DNA from: Geothrix campi
Lineage (GTDB): Bacteria > Acidobacteriota > Holophagae > Holophagales > Holophagaceae
DNA length: 64,000 bases
Assembly: GCF_024609265.1 (NCBI RefSeq)
Contig: NZ_JANHMP010000003.1
Coordinates: 299,497-363,496, forward strand
Direction of reading: 5' to 3'
Positions 7,911 to 16,171 of this stretch are shown in pieces (the stretch's first letter is position 1; every line of letters begins with the position of its first letter). The notes under the pieces are model-generated. The model was not told where the DNA came from. It saw only the letters and a list, made by a program, of their open reading frames with translations, and did no database searches. Position numbers and translations under genes: made by a program.

Positions 7911-8018
7911 GGGGCCTCGGCGCGATTTGTGGGGGCGTGTCGCGGCCAATGTAGCGCGCGGAGCGGCCTCCGTCAAAACCAGCTCGCCGCAGGATCAATC
8001 CCGGACCGCGTCCGCGGA

Positions 8019-8669
8019 TCAGCCGTTCCATCCGCCCTGGGCGAAGCGGGCCAGCTTCTCGTCGCTGCCCCGGAGGGCCAGGGCGCGGGCCACGAAGCGG
8101 CCGATGGGGTCGGCCTCGAGGTTCACGGGGTCGCCGGGGCGCATGGCGTCCAGCGCCGTGCGAGTGACGGTCTCGGGGATGAGAGCCACGGTGAACCAGT
8201 CGCTGCCGCAGTCCACCACGGTGAGGGAGATGCCGTCCACAGCGACGGAGCCCTTGGCGGCGGTCATGGGCGCCAGGTCCGGAGGCATCGAAAAGCGCCA
8301 GATGCCCTCGTCCACGCCAGCCTGGGAGCGGGGACGCGCCAGCAGTTGCCCCACACCATCCACGTGGCCGGAGACCAGGTGGCCATCCAGGGGATCGCCC
8401 ACCCGCAGGGCGGGCTCCAGGTGCAGGGCCGCGCCCAGCGGCAGGCGGCCCAGGGTCGTCTTCTGCAACGTCTCCTCGCTGAGGTCCGCCTCCCAGGCCC
8501 GGCCATCCGCAGCCACGCTGGTGAGGCAGGCACCGTTCACGGCGATGCTGGCGCCCTGCTCGGCGCGGGCCAGCAGATCCGCCGGAGCCGCGATGCGGAG
8601 CCGGGCACCGCCGGGCCGCGAGGACCGGGATTCGAGGGTGCCGAGGTGGCGGATCAGGCCGGTGAACAT
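8019..8669 (-). CDS. ribE: Riboflavin synthase, alpha subunit
   Basis: The 216-residue enzyme dismutates two 6,7-dimethyl-8-ribityllumazine molecules to riboflavin. The N-terminus MFTGLIRHLGTL is diagnostic. Two lumazine-binding domains follow, each with a hallmark near GASIAVNGACLTS and KGSVAVDGISLTVVD, and each with an LVSGHVDG- or LEADPIGRF-type segment. It stands alone here rather than in a rib operon, and I see no FMN riboswitch in the 31-nt gap to the next gene. Symbol ribE follows common usage (ribC in E. coli). Confidence 0.95.
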   Translation of the reverse strand: MFTGLIRHLGTLESRSSRPGGARLRIAAPADLLARAEQGASIAVNGACLTSVAADGRAWEADLSEETLQKTTLGRLPLGAALHLEPALRVGDPLDGHLVSGHVDGVGQLLARPRSQAGVDEGIWRFSMPPDLAPMTAAKGSVAVDGISLTVVDCGSDWFTVALIPETVTRTALDAMRPGDPVNLEADPIGRFVARALALRGSDEKLARFAQGGWNG

Positions 8670-8700
8670 GGAGGACCCCCTTTCGCAGGCGTCCTGATCA

Positions 8701-10275
8701 TCATGGCGCAGCCGGGGCCGCCAGTTTGCTGTTCCGTGATCCGAAGAAGAAGTAGATCACCAGCCCGATGCCCAGCCAGCCGAAGAAGCGGTACCAGGTG
8801 ATGGCGGGCAGGCCCTTGGCGATCCAGAAACAGCCGAGGATGCCCAGGGGCGCCACGAGCCAGGCGAAGGGCATGACGAACTTCCGGGGCGCCTCCGGTC
8901 GCCGCTTCCGCAGGATGAGCACGGCGGCGCAGACGATGACGAAGGCGAACAGGGTGCCGATATTGGCCAGCTCCACCACCTCGTCGATGTTGAGCAGGGC
9001 CGCCGGGATGGCCACCAGGAAGCCCGTGAGCACGGTGGCGTTGGAAGGGGTCTTGAAGCGGTCATGGACCTTGCCGAACCAGGGCCCCAGGAGGCCATCC
9101 CGGCTCATGCTCATGAAGATGCGGGGCTGGCCCACCTGGTAGACGAGGAGGGCGGCGGTGGTGGCGATGACGGCCCCGAAGCTGATGACCCCCGCGATGC
9201 CGGCCATCTTGTGCTGGGTGAAGATGTAGGCCAGGGGATCCGCGATGCCCCCCAGCTTGGTGTAGTGCAGCATGCCCGTCACCACCAGGGCCACGGCGGC
9301 GTAGATGACGGTGCAGATGACCAGGGAGCCCAGGATGCCCCGGGGTAGGTCGCGGCCCGGATTGCGGCATTCCTCCGCCGTGGTGCTCACGGCATCGAAG
9401 CCGATGAAGGCGAAGAAGATGATGGCGGCCCCCGCCTGGATGCCCTTCCAGCCGTGGGGGACGAAGGGATGCCAGTTGCCGGGGTTGATGAACCGGATGC
9501 CGAGGCCCACCACCGCTAGCAGGATGATCACCTTGATGACCACCATGACGCTGTTCACCCGGGCGCTTTCCTTGATACCGATGTAGCAGAGCCAGGTGAT
9601 CAGGACGGTGATGATCACCGCCAGGAGGTTGATGGTGATGGGGAAGCCGGCCACGGTGGGGGCGGCCTTCACCACGTCCCAGTTGAGGAAGGTGGCGGCG
9701 CCGTTGGCGAGACCAGCCTTGGCCTGGGCCAGGGCGTGCAGCTTGGCGCCGAGCTCCATGGCGGGCACGCCTTCCACGAGCTTCAGCGCGGAGCGTGGAT
9801 CCATGCCCAGCCAGCCGGGGATGTCCACGTGCAGCACCGTGGACAGGAAGCTGCGGGCGTAGTCGCCCCAGGAGATGGCCACTGCCACGTTGGAGATGGC
9901 GTATTCCAGCAGCAGGTCCCAGCCGATGATCCAGGCCATCAGCTCGCCCAGGGTCGCGTAGGCGTACGTGTAGGCGCTGCCGGACACGGGGATCATGGAG
10001 GCCAGCTCGGCGTAGGCCAGGGCCGTGAAGCCGCAGATGAGGGCCACGATGAGGATGCTGAGCACCAGGCCGGGCCCGGCGGGCAGCCGACCGTCAACCA
10101 TGTTCCCCGCGGCCGCCGTGCCGATGCTGGAGAAGATGCCCGCGCCGATGATGGCGCCGATCCCGAACATGGTGAGGTCGAAGGCCGTGAGGTTCTTCTT
10201 GAGCTGGTGCTCCGGCTCGTCGGCGCTGGCGCGCAGCTGTTCCAGGGACTTCGTGCGGAAGAGTCGGATCGACAT
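8701..10275 (-). CDS. APC-family amino acid permease
   Basis: The 524-residue protein has about 12 or more membrane helices, normal for cationic-amino-acid-type APC permeases (YfnA/CAT-like). TM1 carries the substrate-binding GIGAIIGAGIF. The helix-6 region has FFAFIGFDAVSTTAEECRNP, a strong family signature. The C-terminus ends with RNSKLAAPAAP. An ATG at 10275 gives the standard start MSIRLFRTKSLEQL; another in-frame ATG is 8 codons upstream (10299). It is divergent from the DUF58 gene. Exact substrate is not determinable. Confidence 0.9.
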   Translation of the reverse strand: MSIRLFRTKSLEQLRASADEPEHQLKKNLTAFDLTMFGIGAIIGAGIFSSIGTAAAGNMVDGRLPAGPGLVLSILIVALICGFTALAYAELASMIPVSGSAYTYAYATLGELMAWIIGWDLLLEYAISNVAVAISWGDYARSFLSTVLHVDIPGWLGMDPRSALKLVEGVPAMELGAKLHALAQAKAGLANGAATFLNWDVVKAAPTVAGFPITINLLAVIITVLITWLCYIGIKESARVNSVMVVIKVIILLAVVGLGIRFINPGNWHPFVPHGWKGIQAGAAIIFFAFIGFDAVSTTAEECRNPGRDLPRGILGSLVICTVIYAAVALVVTGMLHYTKLGGIADPLAYIFTQHKMAGIAGVISFGAVIATTAALLVYQVGQPRIFMSMSRDGLLGPWFGKVHDRFKTPSNATVLTGFLVAIPAALLNIDEVVELANIGTLFAFVIVCAAVLILRKRRPEAPRKFVMPFAWLVAPLGILGCFWIAKGLPAITWYRFFGWLGIGLVIYFFFGSRNSKLAAPAAP

Positions 10276-10335
10276 GGGGGCCTTGGGGAGAAGGTCCATG
10301 CTAGCAGGCAGGCTCGGGAGGGTAGGCTGGAAGCC

Positions 10336-11280
10336 ATGCAACTGTGGAGCGACCGCCGCCTGCGCCTGTCCCTCACGGGCCTGGGCGTGCAGTGCGTGCT
10401 GGCCCTGCTGGCCGTGGGCGCCTTTTCCGTGAACACGGGCAACAACCTGCTCTACCTGGTGTTCTCCCTGATGCTGGGGCTGTTCCTGGTGTCGGGCATC
10501 CTGAGCCGCCGGGCCCTTCAGGGTTTGAAGGTGGTGGGCCTGGAGGAGGGCAACCTCTTCGCCCGGGTGCGGGGCGGCCTCCGGCTCCGCCTCCAGGACG
10601 GCGGACGACGACGGATCCGGGGCCTGGAACTCCACCTCACCCTGGATGACGGCCAGGTGGAGCCTGGTTTCCTGGGCCAGACTGACCCAAAGGGCGAGAC
10701 CCAGGTGGTCCTCCATGCCCGGGCCGGACACCGCGGCTGGGCCCGGGTGCGCCGCCTCGAACTCCGCACGCGCTTCCCCTTTGGCCTCGTGGAGAAAGCC
10801 CGCTTCATCGAGCTGGATCAGGATCTGCTCATCCTGCCCCACCCCCGCACGCCGCCGGCCCCGCCTGCCGGCTGGCGGGGCGAGGGCCATCGCACCGTCA
10901 CCCAGGAGGGGACCAGCAGCCCAGAAGGGGCACGCCCCTGGCGGGCGGGGGACCCTCCTGGTCGGGTTCACTGGAAACGCTCGGCCCAGCGCAGCCAACT
11001 CTGGGTGCGCACCTTCCAGGAGGAGCGGCCCCAGGGCCTGCACCTGCGCCTGGACCTCGCGGCCTGGGCCCCGGGCCGCCCCTTCGAACGGGAGCTGGAG
11101 CGGCTCTCCGGCGCCGTGCTCCAGGCCCGCCTCCAGAAGCGGGACGTCAGCCTGGAACTCCATGGCTCCGCGGCGGCCCGCGAAGTGCGGGGGCACACCC
11201 CCTGCTGGCGAGCCCTCGCCCTGGCCCAGGCCGAGGGTACCGGGGACCGGCCTGGCCCGGGGGAACCTCCGTTAAGCTGA
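10336..11280 (+). CDS. DUF58-domain protein
   Basis: The 314-residue protein has two N-terminal membrane helices (about 10-28 and 34-55) and then a soluble domain. The diagnostic DUF58 segment is RPWRAGDPPGRVHWKRSA at about 215-232, followed by LWVRTFQEE. DUF58 proteins normally sit beside MoxR ATPases and vWA proteins. No such partner is present here, since cytidine deaminase follows 20 bp downstream. The start ATG at 10336 lies right before the first helix. Molecular function unknown. Confidence 0.85.
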   Translation: MQLWSDRRLRLSLTGLGVQCVLALLAVGAFSVNTGNNLLYLVFSLMLGLFLVSGILSRRALQGLKVVGLEEGNLFARVRGGLRLRLQDGGRRRIRGLELHLTLDDGQVEPGFLGQTDPKGETQVVLHARAGHRGWARVRRLELRTRFPFGLVEKARFIELDQDLLILPHPRTPPAPPAGWRGEGHRTVTQEGTSSPEGARPWRAGDPPGRVHWKRSAQRSQLWVRTFQEERPQGLHLRLDLAAWAPGRPFERELERLSGAVLQARLQKRDVSLELHGSAAAREVRGHTPCWRALALAQAEGTGDRPGPGEPPLS

Positions 11281-11300
11281 AGACCACGCAGGAGGCGCCG

Positions 11301-11717
11301 GTGTTCGACGATCCCCAATCCCCCGCCTGGACGCCCCTGCTGGAGGCGGCCTGGAAGGCCCGGGCGAATGCCCACGCCCCCTATTCCCACTTCCTGGTCG
11401 GGGCGGCCCTGCTGACCACCTCGGGCGACATCGTGCCGGGCTGCAATGTGGAGAACGCCGCCTACCCCGTCACCCTCTGCGCCGAACGGGGCGCCCTCAG
11501 CGCGGCCGTGGCCGCAGGCCTGCAGCCTGGAGGCCTGGTGGCGGCCGTCGTGGTCACCGACGTGGCGGCACTCACCCCGCCGTGCGGTGCCTGTCGTCAG
11601 GCTCTGGCCGAATTTGCCGAGGGCCTGCCGGTCCTGCTTGCCAACCGCGGCGCCCGCGAACTCCACCGCCTGGAGGACCTGCTGCCCCACAGCTTCACGG
11701 GCCGCAACTTCAGCTAG
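11301..11717 (+). CDS. cdd: Cytidine deaminase
   Basis: The 138-residue zinc enzyme deaminates cytidine and deoxycytidine to uridine and deoxyuridine in pyrimidine salvage. The catalytic motif is CAERGA (zinc Cys and proton-shuttling Glu), with the PCGACRQ zinc-ligand pair downstream. Substrate-binding NVENAAYP and N-terminal YSHFLVGAAL are present. The start is GTG at 11301 with GGAGG 5 nt upstream. Together with thymidine phosphorylase at 38920 it indicates nucleoside scavenging. Confidence 0.95.
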   Translation: MFDDPQSPAWTPLLEAAWKARANAHAPYSHFLVGAALLTTSGDIVPGCNVENAAYPVTLCAERGALSAAVAAGLQPGGLVAAVVVTDVAALTPPCGACRQALAEFAEGLPVLLANRGARELHRLEDLLPHSFTGRNFS

Positions 11718-11814
11718 GGCCGGTCTTGAAAACAGGGCCTAGTTCTCTGGATCTATCCAAGGCGTCCCCCCCCGCCTACACTTTCCGAACCCCGCAGGCA
11801 TCCCGAGGCAGTGA

Positions 11815-14541
11815 ATGGCCATTGATCGCGTCAAAGTCAAGAAGGAAGCCGACAAGCTCTTGACGGCGGGCAAGGTCGATCGGGCCATCGAGGAGTTCCA
11901 CAAGCTCGTCGACGACAACCCCAAGGACTACTCCACCCTGAACCAGATCGGCGATCTCTATGTGCAGATCGGGCGGACCCGGGAAGGTGTGGAGATCCAC
12001 AAGCGGCTCGGCACCGCCTATGAACGGGACGGGTTCCACGCGCGTGCGGCCGCCATTTTCCAGAAGGTCGTGCGCAACGCGCCCGAAGACATCGACGCGG
12101 CCCAGCGCCTGGCGGACCTCTACCGCCAGATGAACAAGGTCACCGATGCGGTGAAGGTCCACCTGCAGGTGGCCGAGCACTTCCAGAAGAAAGGCCTCAT
12201 CAAGCGGGCCCTGGAGGAGTTCAACAAGGTCGTCGACCTCGATCCCAAGAACCTAAAGATGAAGGTCAAGCTCGCGGACCTCTACAACAAGGAGGGGATG
12301 AAGGACCGCGCTGCGGGCATCTACCTCGAGGTGGCCGAGTCCCTCGCCATGGAGCAGATGCACGGCGAGGCCAACCAGATCCTCGAACGCGCCAAGGCGA
12401 TGATCTCCACGCCCCAGGTCTTTCTCACCCAGAGCCGGCTGGGAGTGATCCAGGGTGATTACGCCACCGCAGCCCAGCACCTGCGGGAAGGCCTGGCGAG
12501 CAATCCGCGGGACACGGAACTGCTGGAGGCCCTCGCGGAGATCGAGCTCCGCAGCGGCCACCCCGACCGGGCGCTGGAGGCGCTGACGGAGATCGCGCAG
12601 ATTCCGGAAAAGTCCCTCCCGCTTTGCGAGAAGGCCCTCCGCAACCTGGTGAACGCCGATCGTGCCGAGGAAGGCCTCCGGCTGTTCGCGCCCATCGCCC
12701 GGGAACTCGCCCGACGCGGCTCGGGTGACACCGTGGGCCGAAGCCTCCGGGGGGCCCTGCAGAACCACATGAGCGTCGAGGCCTGGATCCTCCTCGCGGA
12801 GATCGCCCATCAGAGCGGCAACCGGACCGACCAGATCCAGGCCCTCCAGAGCGCCTACGGTCTGGCCCACCATGCCAACGACCAGTCGTTGATCGGGCAT
12901 CTCTCCGGCCAGCTGCGCGCCCTGGGCGCCGTGCCTGACGCCTCGGCACCGCCGGCCGCCGCCCTCCCCCAGCCCGGATTCTCCGGCGGCTTCCAGGCCC
13001 CTGCGATCCAGGAGGGAACCCTGCATGGCGTCGGGGAGACCGAGCTGGATCCCATCCGGCGGCTCCGCATGGAGCAGTTCTCCCGGGAGGCCGAGGCCCT
13101 GCTCCGGAGCGGCAGCACTGAGCGCGCGGTGGAAACCTATAAGAAGGCCCTGGAGCTGGATCCGTCGGACCTGGCGCTCATCGAGGCCATCGTCGCCGTG
13201 CACCGCACCACCGGGCACCTGACCAAGGTGCAGATGCAGTACGTGCAGAGCGCCCAGGCCCTGGTCCAACTCGGCAAGAAGCGCGAGGCCGCCCAGCTGC
13301 TGGACATGGCGGAGCAGCTCTTCCCCGGGTCCACCCGCATCCACCGACGGACCCTGGGCCTGCCCGAGCCCGGGGCCCGGCTGCCCGAGCCCGCCCCGCC
13401 CATCCCAGCCCCGCCTCCTCCCCGACCGGTCACCCCCATCGCCCTGCCGCAGCCCCCCAGCCTAGCGGAACCGCGCATCGAGCTGGATGTCACCGCCGCC
13501 GGGCCGCCGCCGACCAAGGCCCCCGCTCTCCCCCCCGCACGGGAGGCCATCCCCCTGGGCGAGGGCAAGCCCGTCCTGCCGGAGCCGTTCGCACCCGCCG
13601 CCGGGGTTCCTCCTTCACTGCCGGAACCGGCCGCCCTGGACGCCTCCGACCTGAGCTGGATGGATGACACCCTTTCGGATCTGGCGGCTGAATCGGTGCC
13701 CTTCTCGGCCCCCACCACCCCGCTTCCTCCCATGCCCACCGGCATCCTTTCACCGGAAGTGGTCGAGGCCCTGCCGCCGCTTTCCGCGGCCGAAGCCTGG
13801 GCGCCTCCAGAGGAACCCGCTCTCCCGGACGAGTTGGTGAGCCTCCTGGGCGATATCGACTTCCAGCTGGACTACGGCAGCCCCGAGGAGGCCAAGGACG
13901 AAATCGATGCGGCTTTCCAGCAGTTCCCCGGGCATCCGGAACTGCAGGCCCGTCTGGAACGCGCCGCGAGCGCCCTCCAGAAGCTGGGCTTGGCCGCCAA
14001 GGCCAACGCCCTCGACGAAAGCGACTTCGCCAACTCCTTCTTCGACCTCACGGACGTGCTGGGGACCGCCCTCATGAACGAGGGGGAGGACGAGGAGATG
14101 CACGACGCCACCCATGTGGTGGAGAAGATCCAGAGCGTCGACGAACTCTTCAGCGCCTTCCGCGAAGGCGTGGAGAAGCAGGTCAAGGGCGACGACTACG
14201 ATACCCACTACAACCTGGGCATCGCCTACAAGGAGATGGTGCTCATCGAACCGGCCATCGAGGAGTTCAAGATCGCCATGGGCGACCCCGAGCGGACCCT
14301 CGAATGCTGCTCCATGCTCAGCATCTGCGAGCAGGATCGGGGCGACCTCGACGCCGCCGTGGCGTGGCTGCGCCAGGGCATCGAAGCCCCTGGCTTCCCC
14401 CCCGAGGACAGCATCGGCCTCCGCTACGACCTGGCCGAGATCTACCTCCAGCAGGGGCAGGCCGCCCTCGCCGCGACCGAGTTCAAGGCCGTCCACGCCA
14501 TGGATCCCGACTACCGCGACGTGGCCGCACGGCTGGCCTGA
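11815..14541 (+). CDS. Large TPR-repeat protein
   Basis: The 908-residue protein has no signal peptide. Residues 1-370 are a run of TPR helices (for example GKVDRAIEEFHKLVDDNPKD, GFHARAAAIFQKVVRNAPED, GLIKRALEEFNKVVDLDPKN). Another TPR lies at about 420-520. A long Pro/Ala-rich acidic linker follows (about 520-680). A C-terminal TPR block begins with VEKIQSVDELFSAFREGVEKQV and contains DTHYNLGIAYKEMVLIEPAIEEF. TPR-linker-TPR proteins of this type act as scaffolds. Some in delta-proteobacteria and acidobacteria relate to motility or polarity, but no specific partner can be named. It ends in front of a convergent fmt gene. Confidence 0.85.
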   Translation: MAIDRVKVKKEADKLLTAGKVDRAIEEFHKLVDDNPKDYSTLNQIGDLYVQIGRTREGVEIHKRLGTAYERDGFHARAAAIFQKVVRNAPEDIDAAQRLADLYRQMNKVTDAVKVHLQVAEHFQKKGLIKRALEEFNKVVDLDPKNLKMKVKLADLYNKEGMKDRAAGIYLEVAESLAMEQMHGEANQILERAKAMISTPQVFLTQSRLGVIQGDYATAAQHLREGLASNPRDTELLEALAEIELRSGHPDRALEALTEIAQIPEKSLPLCEKALRNLVNADRAEEGLRLFAPIARELARRGSGDTVGRSLRGALQNHMSVEAWILLAEIAHQSGNRTDQIQALQSAYGLAHHANDQSLIGHLSGQLRALGAVPDASAPPAAALPQPGFSGGFQAPAIQEGTLHGVGETELDPIRRLRMEQFSREAEALLRSGSTERAVETYKKALELDPSDLALIEAIVAVHRTTGHLTKVQMQYVQSAQALVQLGKKREAAQLLDMAEQLFPGSTRIHRRTLGLPEPGARLPEPAPPIPAPPPPRPVTPIALPQPPSLAEPRIELDVTAAGPPPTKAPALPPAREAIPLGEGKPVLPEPFAPAAGVPPSLPEPAALDASDLSWMDDTLSDLAAESVPFSAPTTPLPPMPTGILSPEVVEALPPLSAAEAWAPPEEPALPDELVSLLGDIDFQLDYGSPEEAKDEIDAAFQQFPGHPELQARLERAASALQKLGLAAKANALDESDFANSFFDLTDVLGTALMNEGEDEEMHDATHVVEKIQSVDELFSAFREGVEKQVKGDDYDTHYNLGIAYKEMVLIEPAIEEFKIAMGDPERTLECCSMLSICEQDRGDLDAAVAWLRQGIEAPGFPPEDSIGLRYDLAEIYLQQGQAALAATEFKAVHAMDPDYRDVAARLA

Positions 14542-14597
14542 TACTTTCCGGGGGTCCCGCGCTCCGCTTCGCTGCGCGCACACCCCCGGACCCCCGC

Positions 14598-14626
14598 GCC
14601 CTTGCCCGGCAGAGCCGGGCGAGGGC
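14598..14626. terminator. Hairpin between convergent TPR gene and fmt
   Basis: GCCCTTGCCCGGC and GCCGGGCGAGGGC pair over 13 positions (one G-T) around a 3-nt loop, followed by TTCT. It lies in the 132-bp convergent gap. A second inverted repeat, CGGGGGTCC (14549-14557) with GGACCCCCG (14587-14595), lies just before it. Likely bidirectional termination; the T-run is weak. Confidence 0.55.
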
Positions 14627-14673
14627 TTCTATCCCATCCGACGCCCGCGGCCTTCGCTCGGGTGCGCGGCGGG

Positions 14674-15594
14674 CTAGGTCAGCGTCCGGCTGCCGGTGGC
14701 ACCCCAGGGCTGGAGGGCCTGGAGGGCGGGCTGGACGGGCTTGCCGGGGCGCTGCAGCTGGGTGAGCTCCAGGGCCCCATCGGGCGTGGTGAGCCAGGCG
14801 CCTTCCTTGCCCCAGACCAGCTGGCCGGGATCGCGGTAGCAGGCCCGGAGGGCCCCCACGCCGCACACCTTGAGAGGCTGGCCATCCAGTTGCAGTTCGG
14901 AGCCGGGCCAGGGCCAGAGGGCGCGCACCTGGCGGTGCAGGTCCGCCGCGGGGTGCCGCCAGTCCAGGTGACCCATGTCCTTGCGGAGCTTCGAGGCATA
15001 GGTGGCGCCATCCTGGCGCTGCTCCACCGGATGGCCGCAGCCACAGAGCAGCAGGGGCAGCTGGTCCATGAGCAGGTCGGCAGCGTCCTTCGAGAGCGCC
15101 GCCAGCAGGCTTTCGGCCGTGTCCGTCTGGCCGATGGGGCGGCGGCACTGGGCGAGGACCGGACCCTCGTCCAGCCCCTCCGTGATCCTCATGAGGCTGA
15201 CGCCCGTCTCCTCGTCCCCCGCCAGTAGGGCGTGGTTCACGGGGGCGGCGCCGCGCCAGCGGGGCAGCAGGGAGAAGTGCAGATTCCAGACGCCGTTGGG
15301 GCAGGAATCCAGCATCCAGCGGGGCAGCAGATGACCGTAGGCCACCACGATCGCCAAGTCGATCTTCAGGGGCTCCCACAGGTCACGGGCCTCGGGGGCC
15401 TTCCAGGTCGGGGGCTGGTGGACGGCCAGGCCCAGGTCCAGGGCCGCCACCTTCACCGGCGGGGCCTCCAGGTGGCGGCCCCGGCCCGCGGGCCGATCCG
15501 GATTGCAGAACACCGCCTCGACGCCCTCCTCAGCCAGGGCCCGCAGGGCCGGGACGGCCGCACGGGGAGTGCCGAGAAACGCGATGCGGGTCAT
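14674..15594 (-). CDS. fmt: Methionyl-tRNA formyltransferase
   Basis: The 306-residue enzyme formylates initiator Met-tRNA using 10-formyl-THF. Catalytic Asn104, His106 and Asp142 occur in NLHFSLLPRWRGAAP and in ITEGLDEGP at the positions expected from E. coli Fmt. A C-terminal OB-like domain follows residue 205. The start codon overlaps the def stop by 4 nt (ATGA), the classic def-fmt pair, here in the order def-fmt. Confidence 0.96.
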   Translation of the reverse strand: MTRIAFLGTPRAAVPALRALAEEGVEAVFCNPDRPAGRGRHLEAPPVKVAALDLGLAVHQPPTWKAPEARDLWEPLKIDLAIVVAYGHLLPRWMLDSCPNGVWNLHFSLLPRWRGAAPVNHALLAGDEETGVSLMRITEGLDEGPVLAQCRRPIGQTDTAESLLAALSKDAADLLMDQLPLLLCGCGHPVEQRQDGATYASKLRKDMGHLDWRHPAADLHRQVRALWPWPGSELQLDGQPLKVCGVGALRACYRDPGQLVWGKEGAWLTTPDGALELTQLQRPGKPVQPALQALQPWGATGSRTLT

Positions 15595-16094
15595 CCGCGG
15601 GCCTGTTTCTGATACTTGCGCTGGATGACCTGGCGCTTCACGGGGCCGAAATACTCCACGAAGAGGCGCCCCCGCAGGTGATCGATCTCGTGGCAGAAGG
15701 CCCGGGCCAGCAGGTCCTCGCCCTCCAGTTCATGCCAGCTGCCGTCCTTGGCCCGGTTGCGGATGGCCACCCTCTGGGGGCGCTCCAGCACTTCCCGGAT
15801 GCCGGGAATGGACAAGCAACCTTCTGGTCCCACCTGGCTGCCTTCCTCCCGGAGGATCTCGGGATTGATGAGGACGAGCTTCTGGGTGGGATCTTCGCCA
15901 CAGGAGCAGTCGATCACCGCGAGATTGACATTCACGCCGACCTGCGGCGCCGCCAAGCCCACGCCCTCTTCGTCCAGGGCCGTCTCGAACATGTCGGTCA
16001 CGAGCTGTTCCAGCTCAGGGGTCCAGACCCCCACATCCTCGCTGTTCTTTTTCAGGCGGGGATCGCCCCAGGTCAGTACGGGCAGGACGGCCAT
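15591..16094 (-). CDS. def: Peptide deformylase
   Basis: The 167-residue metalloenzyme removes N-formyl groups from nascent proteins. All three motifs are present: GVGLAAPQ (44-51), EGCLS with metal ligand Cys93, and HEIDH (135-139). The ATG at 16094 is chosen because the family begins just before LPVLTWGDPRL. It is first in a two-gene operon with fmt and divergent from the PpiD-like gene across 77 bp. A CSCGED insert at 63-68 is slightly unusual. Confidence 0.96.
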   Translation of the reverse strand: MAVLPVLTWGDPRLKKNSEDVGVWTPELEQLVTDMFETALDEEGVGLAAPQVGVNVNLAVIDCSCGEDPTQKLVLINPEILREEGSQVGPEGCLSIPGIREVLERPQRVAIRNRAKDGSWHELEGEDLLARAFCHEIDHLRGRLFVEYFGPVKRQVIQRKYQKQARG

Positions 16095-16171
16095 GCAAAC
16101 GCTCCAGCATTCCAGTGTAATCCATCGCCCATCCCTTGTTAATCTGGGAGGTCCGTCCACCGGAGCCCCGC

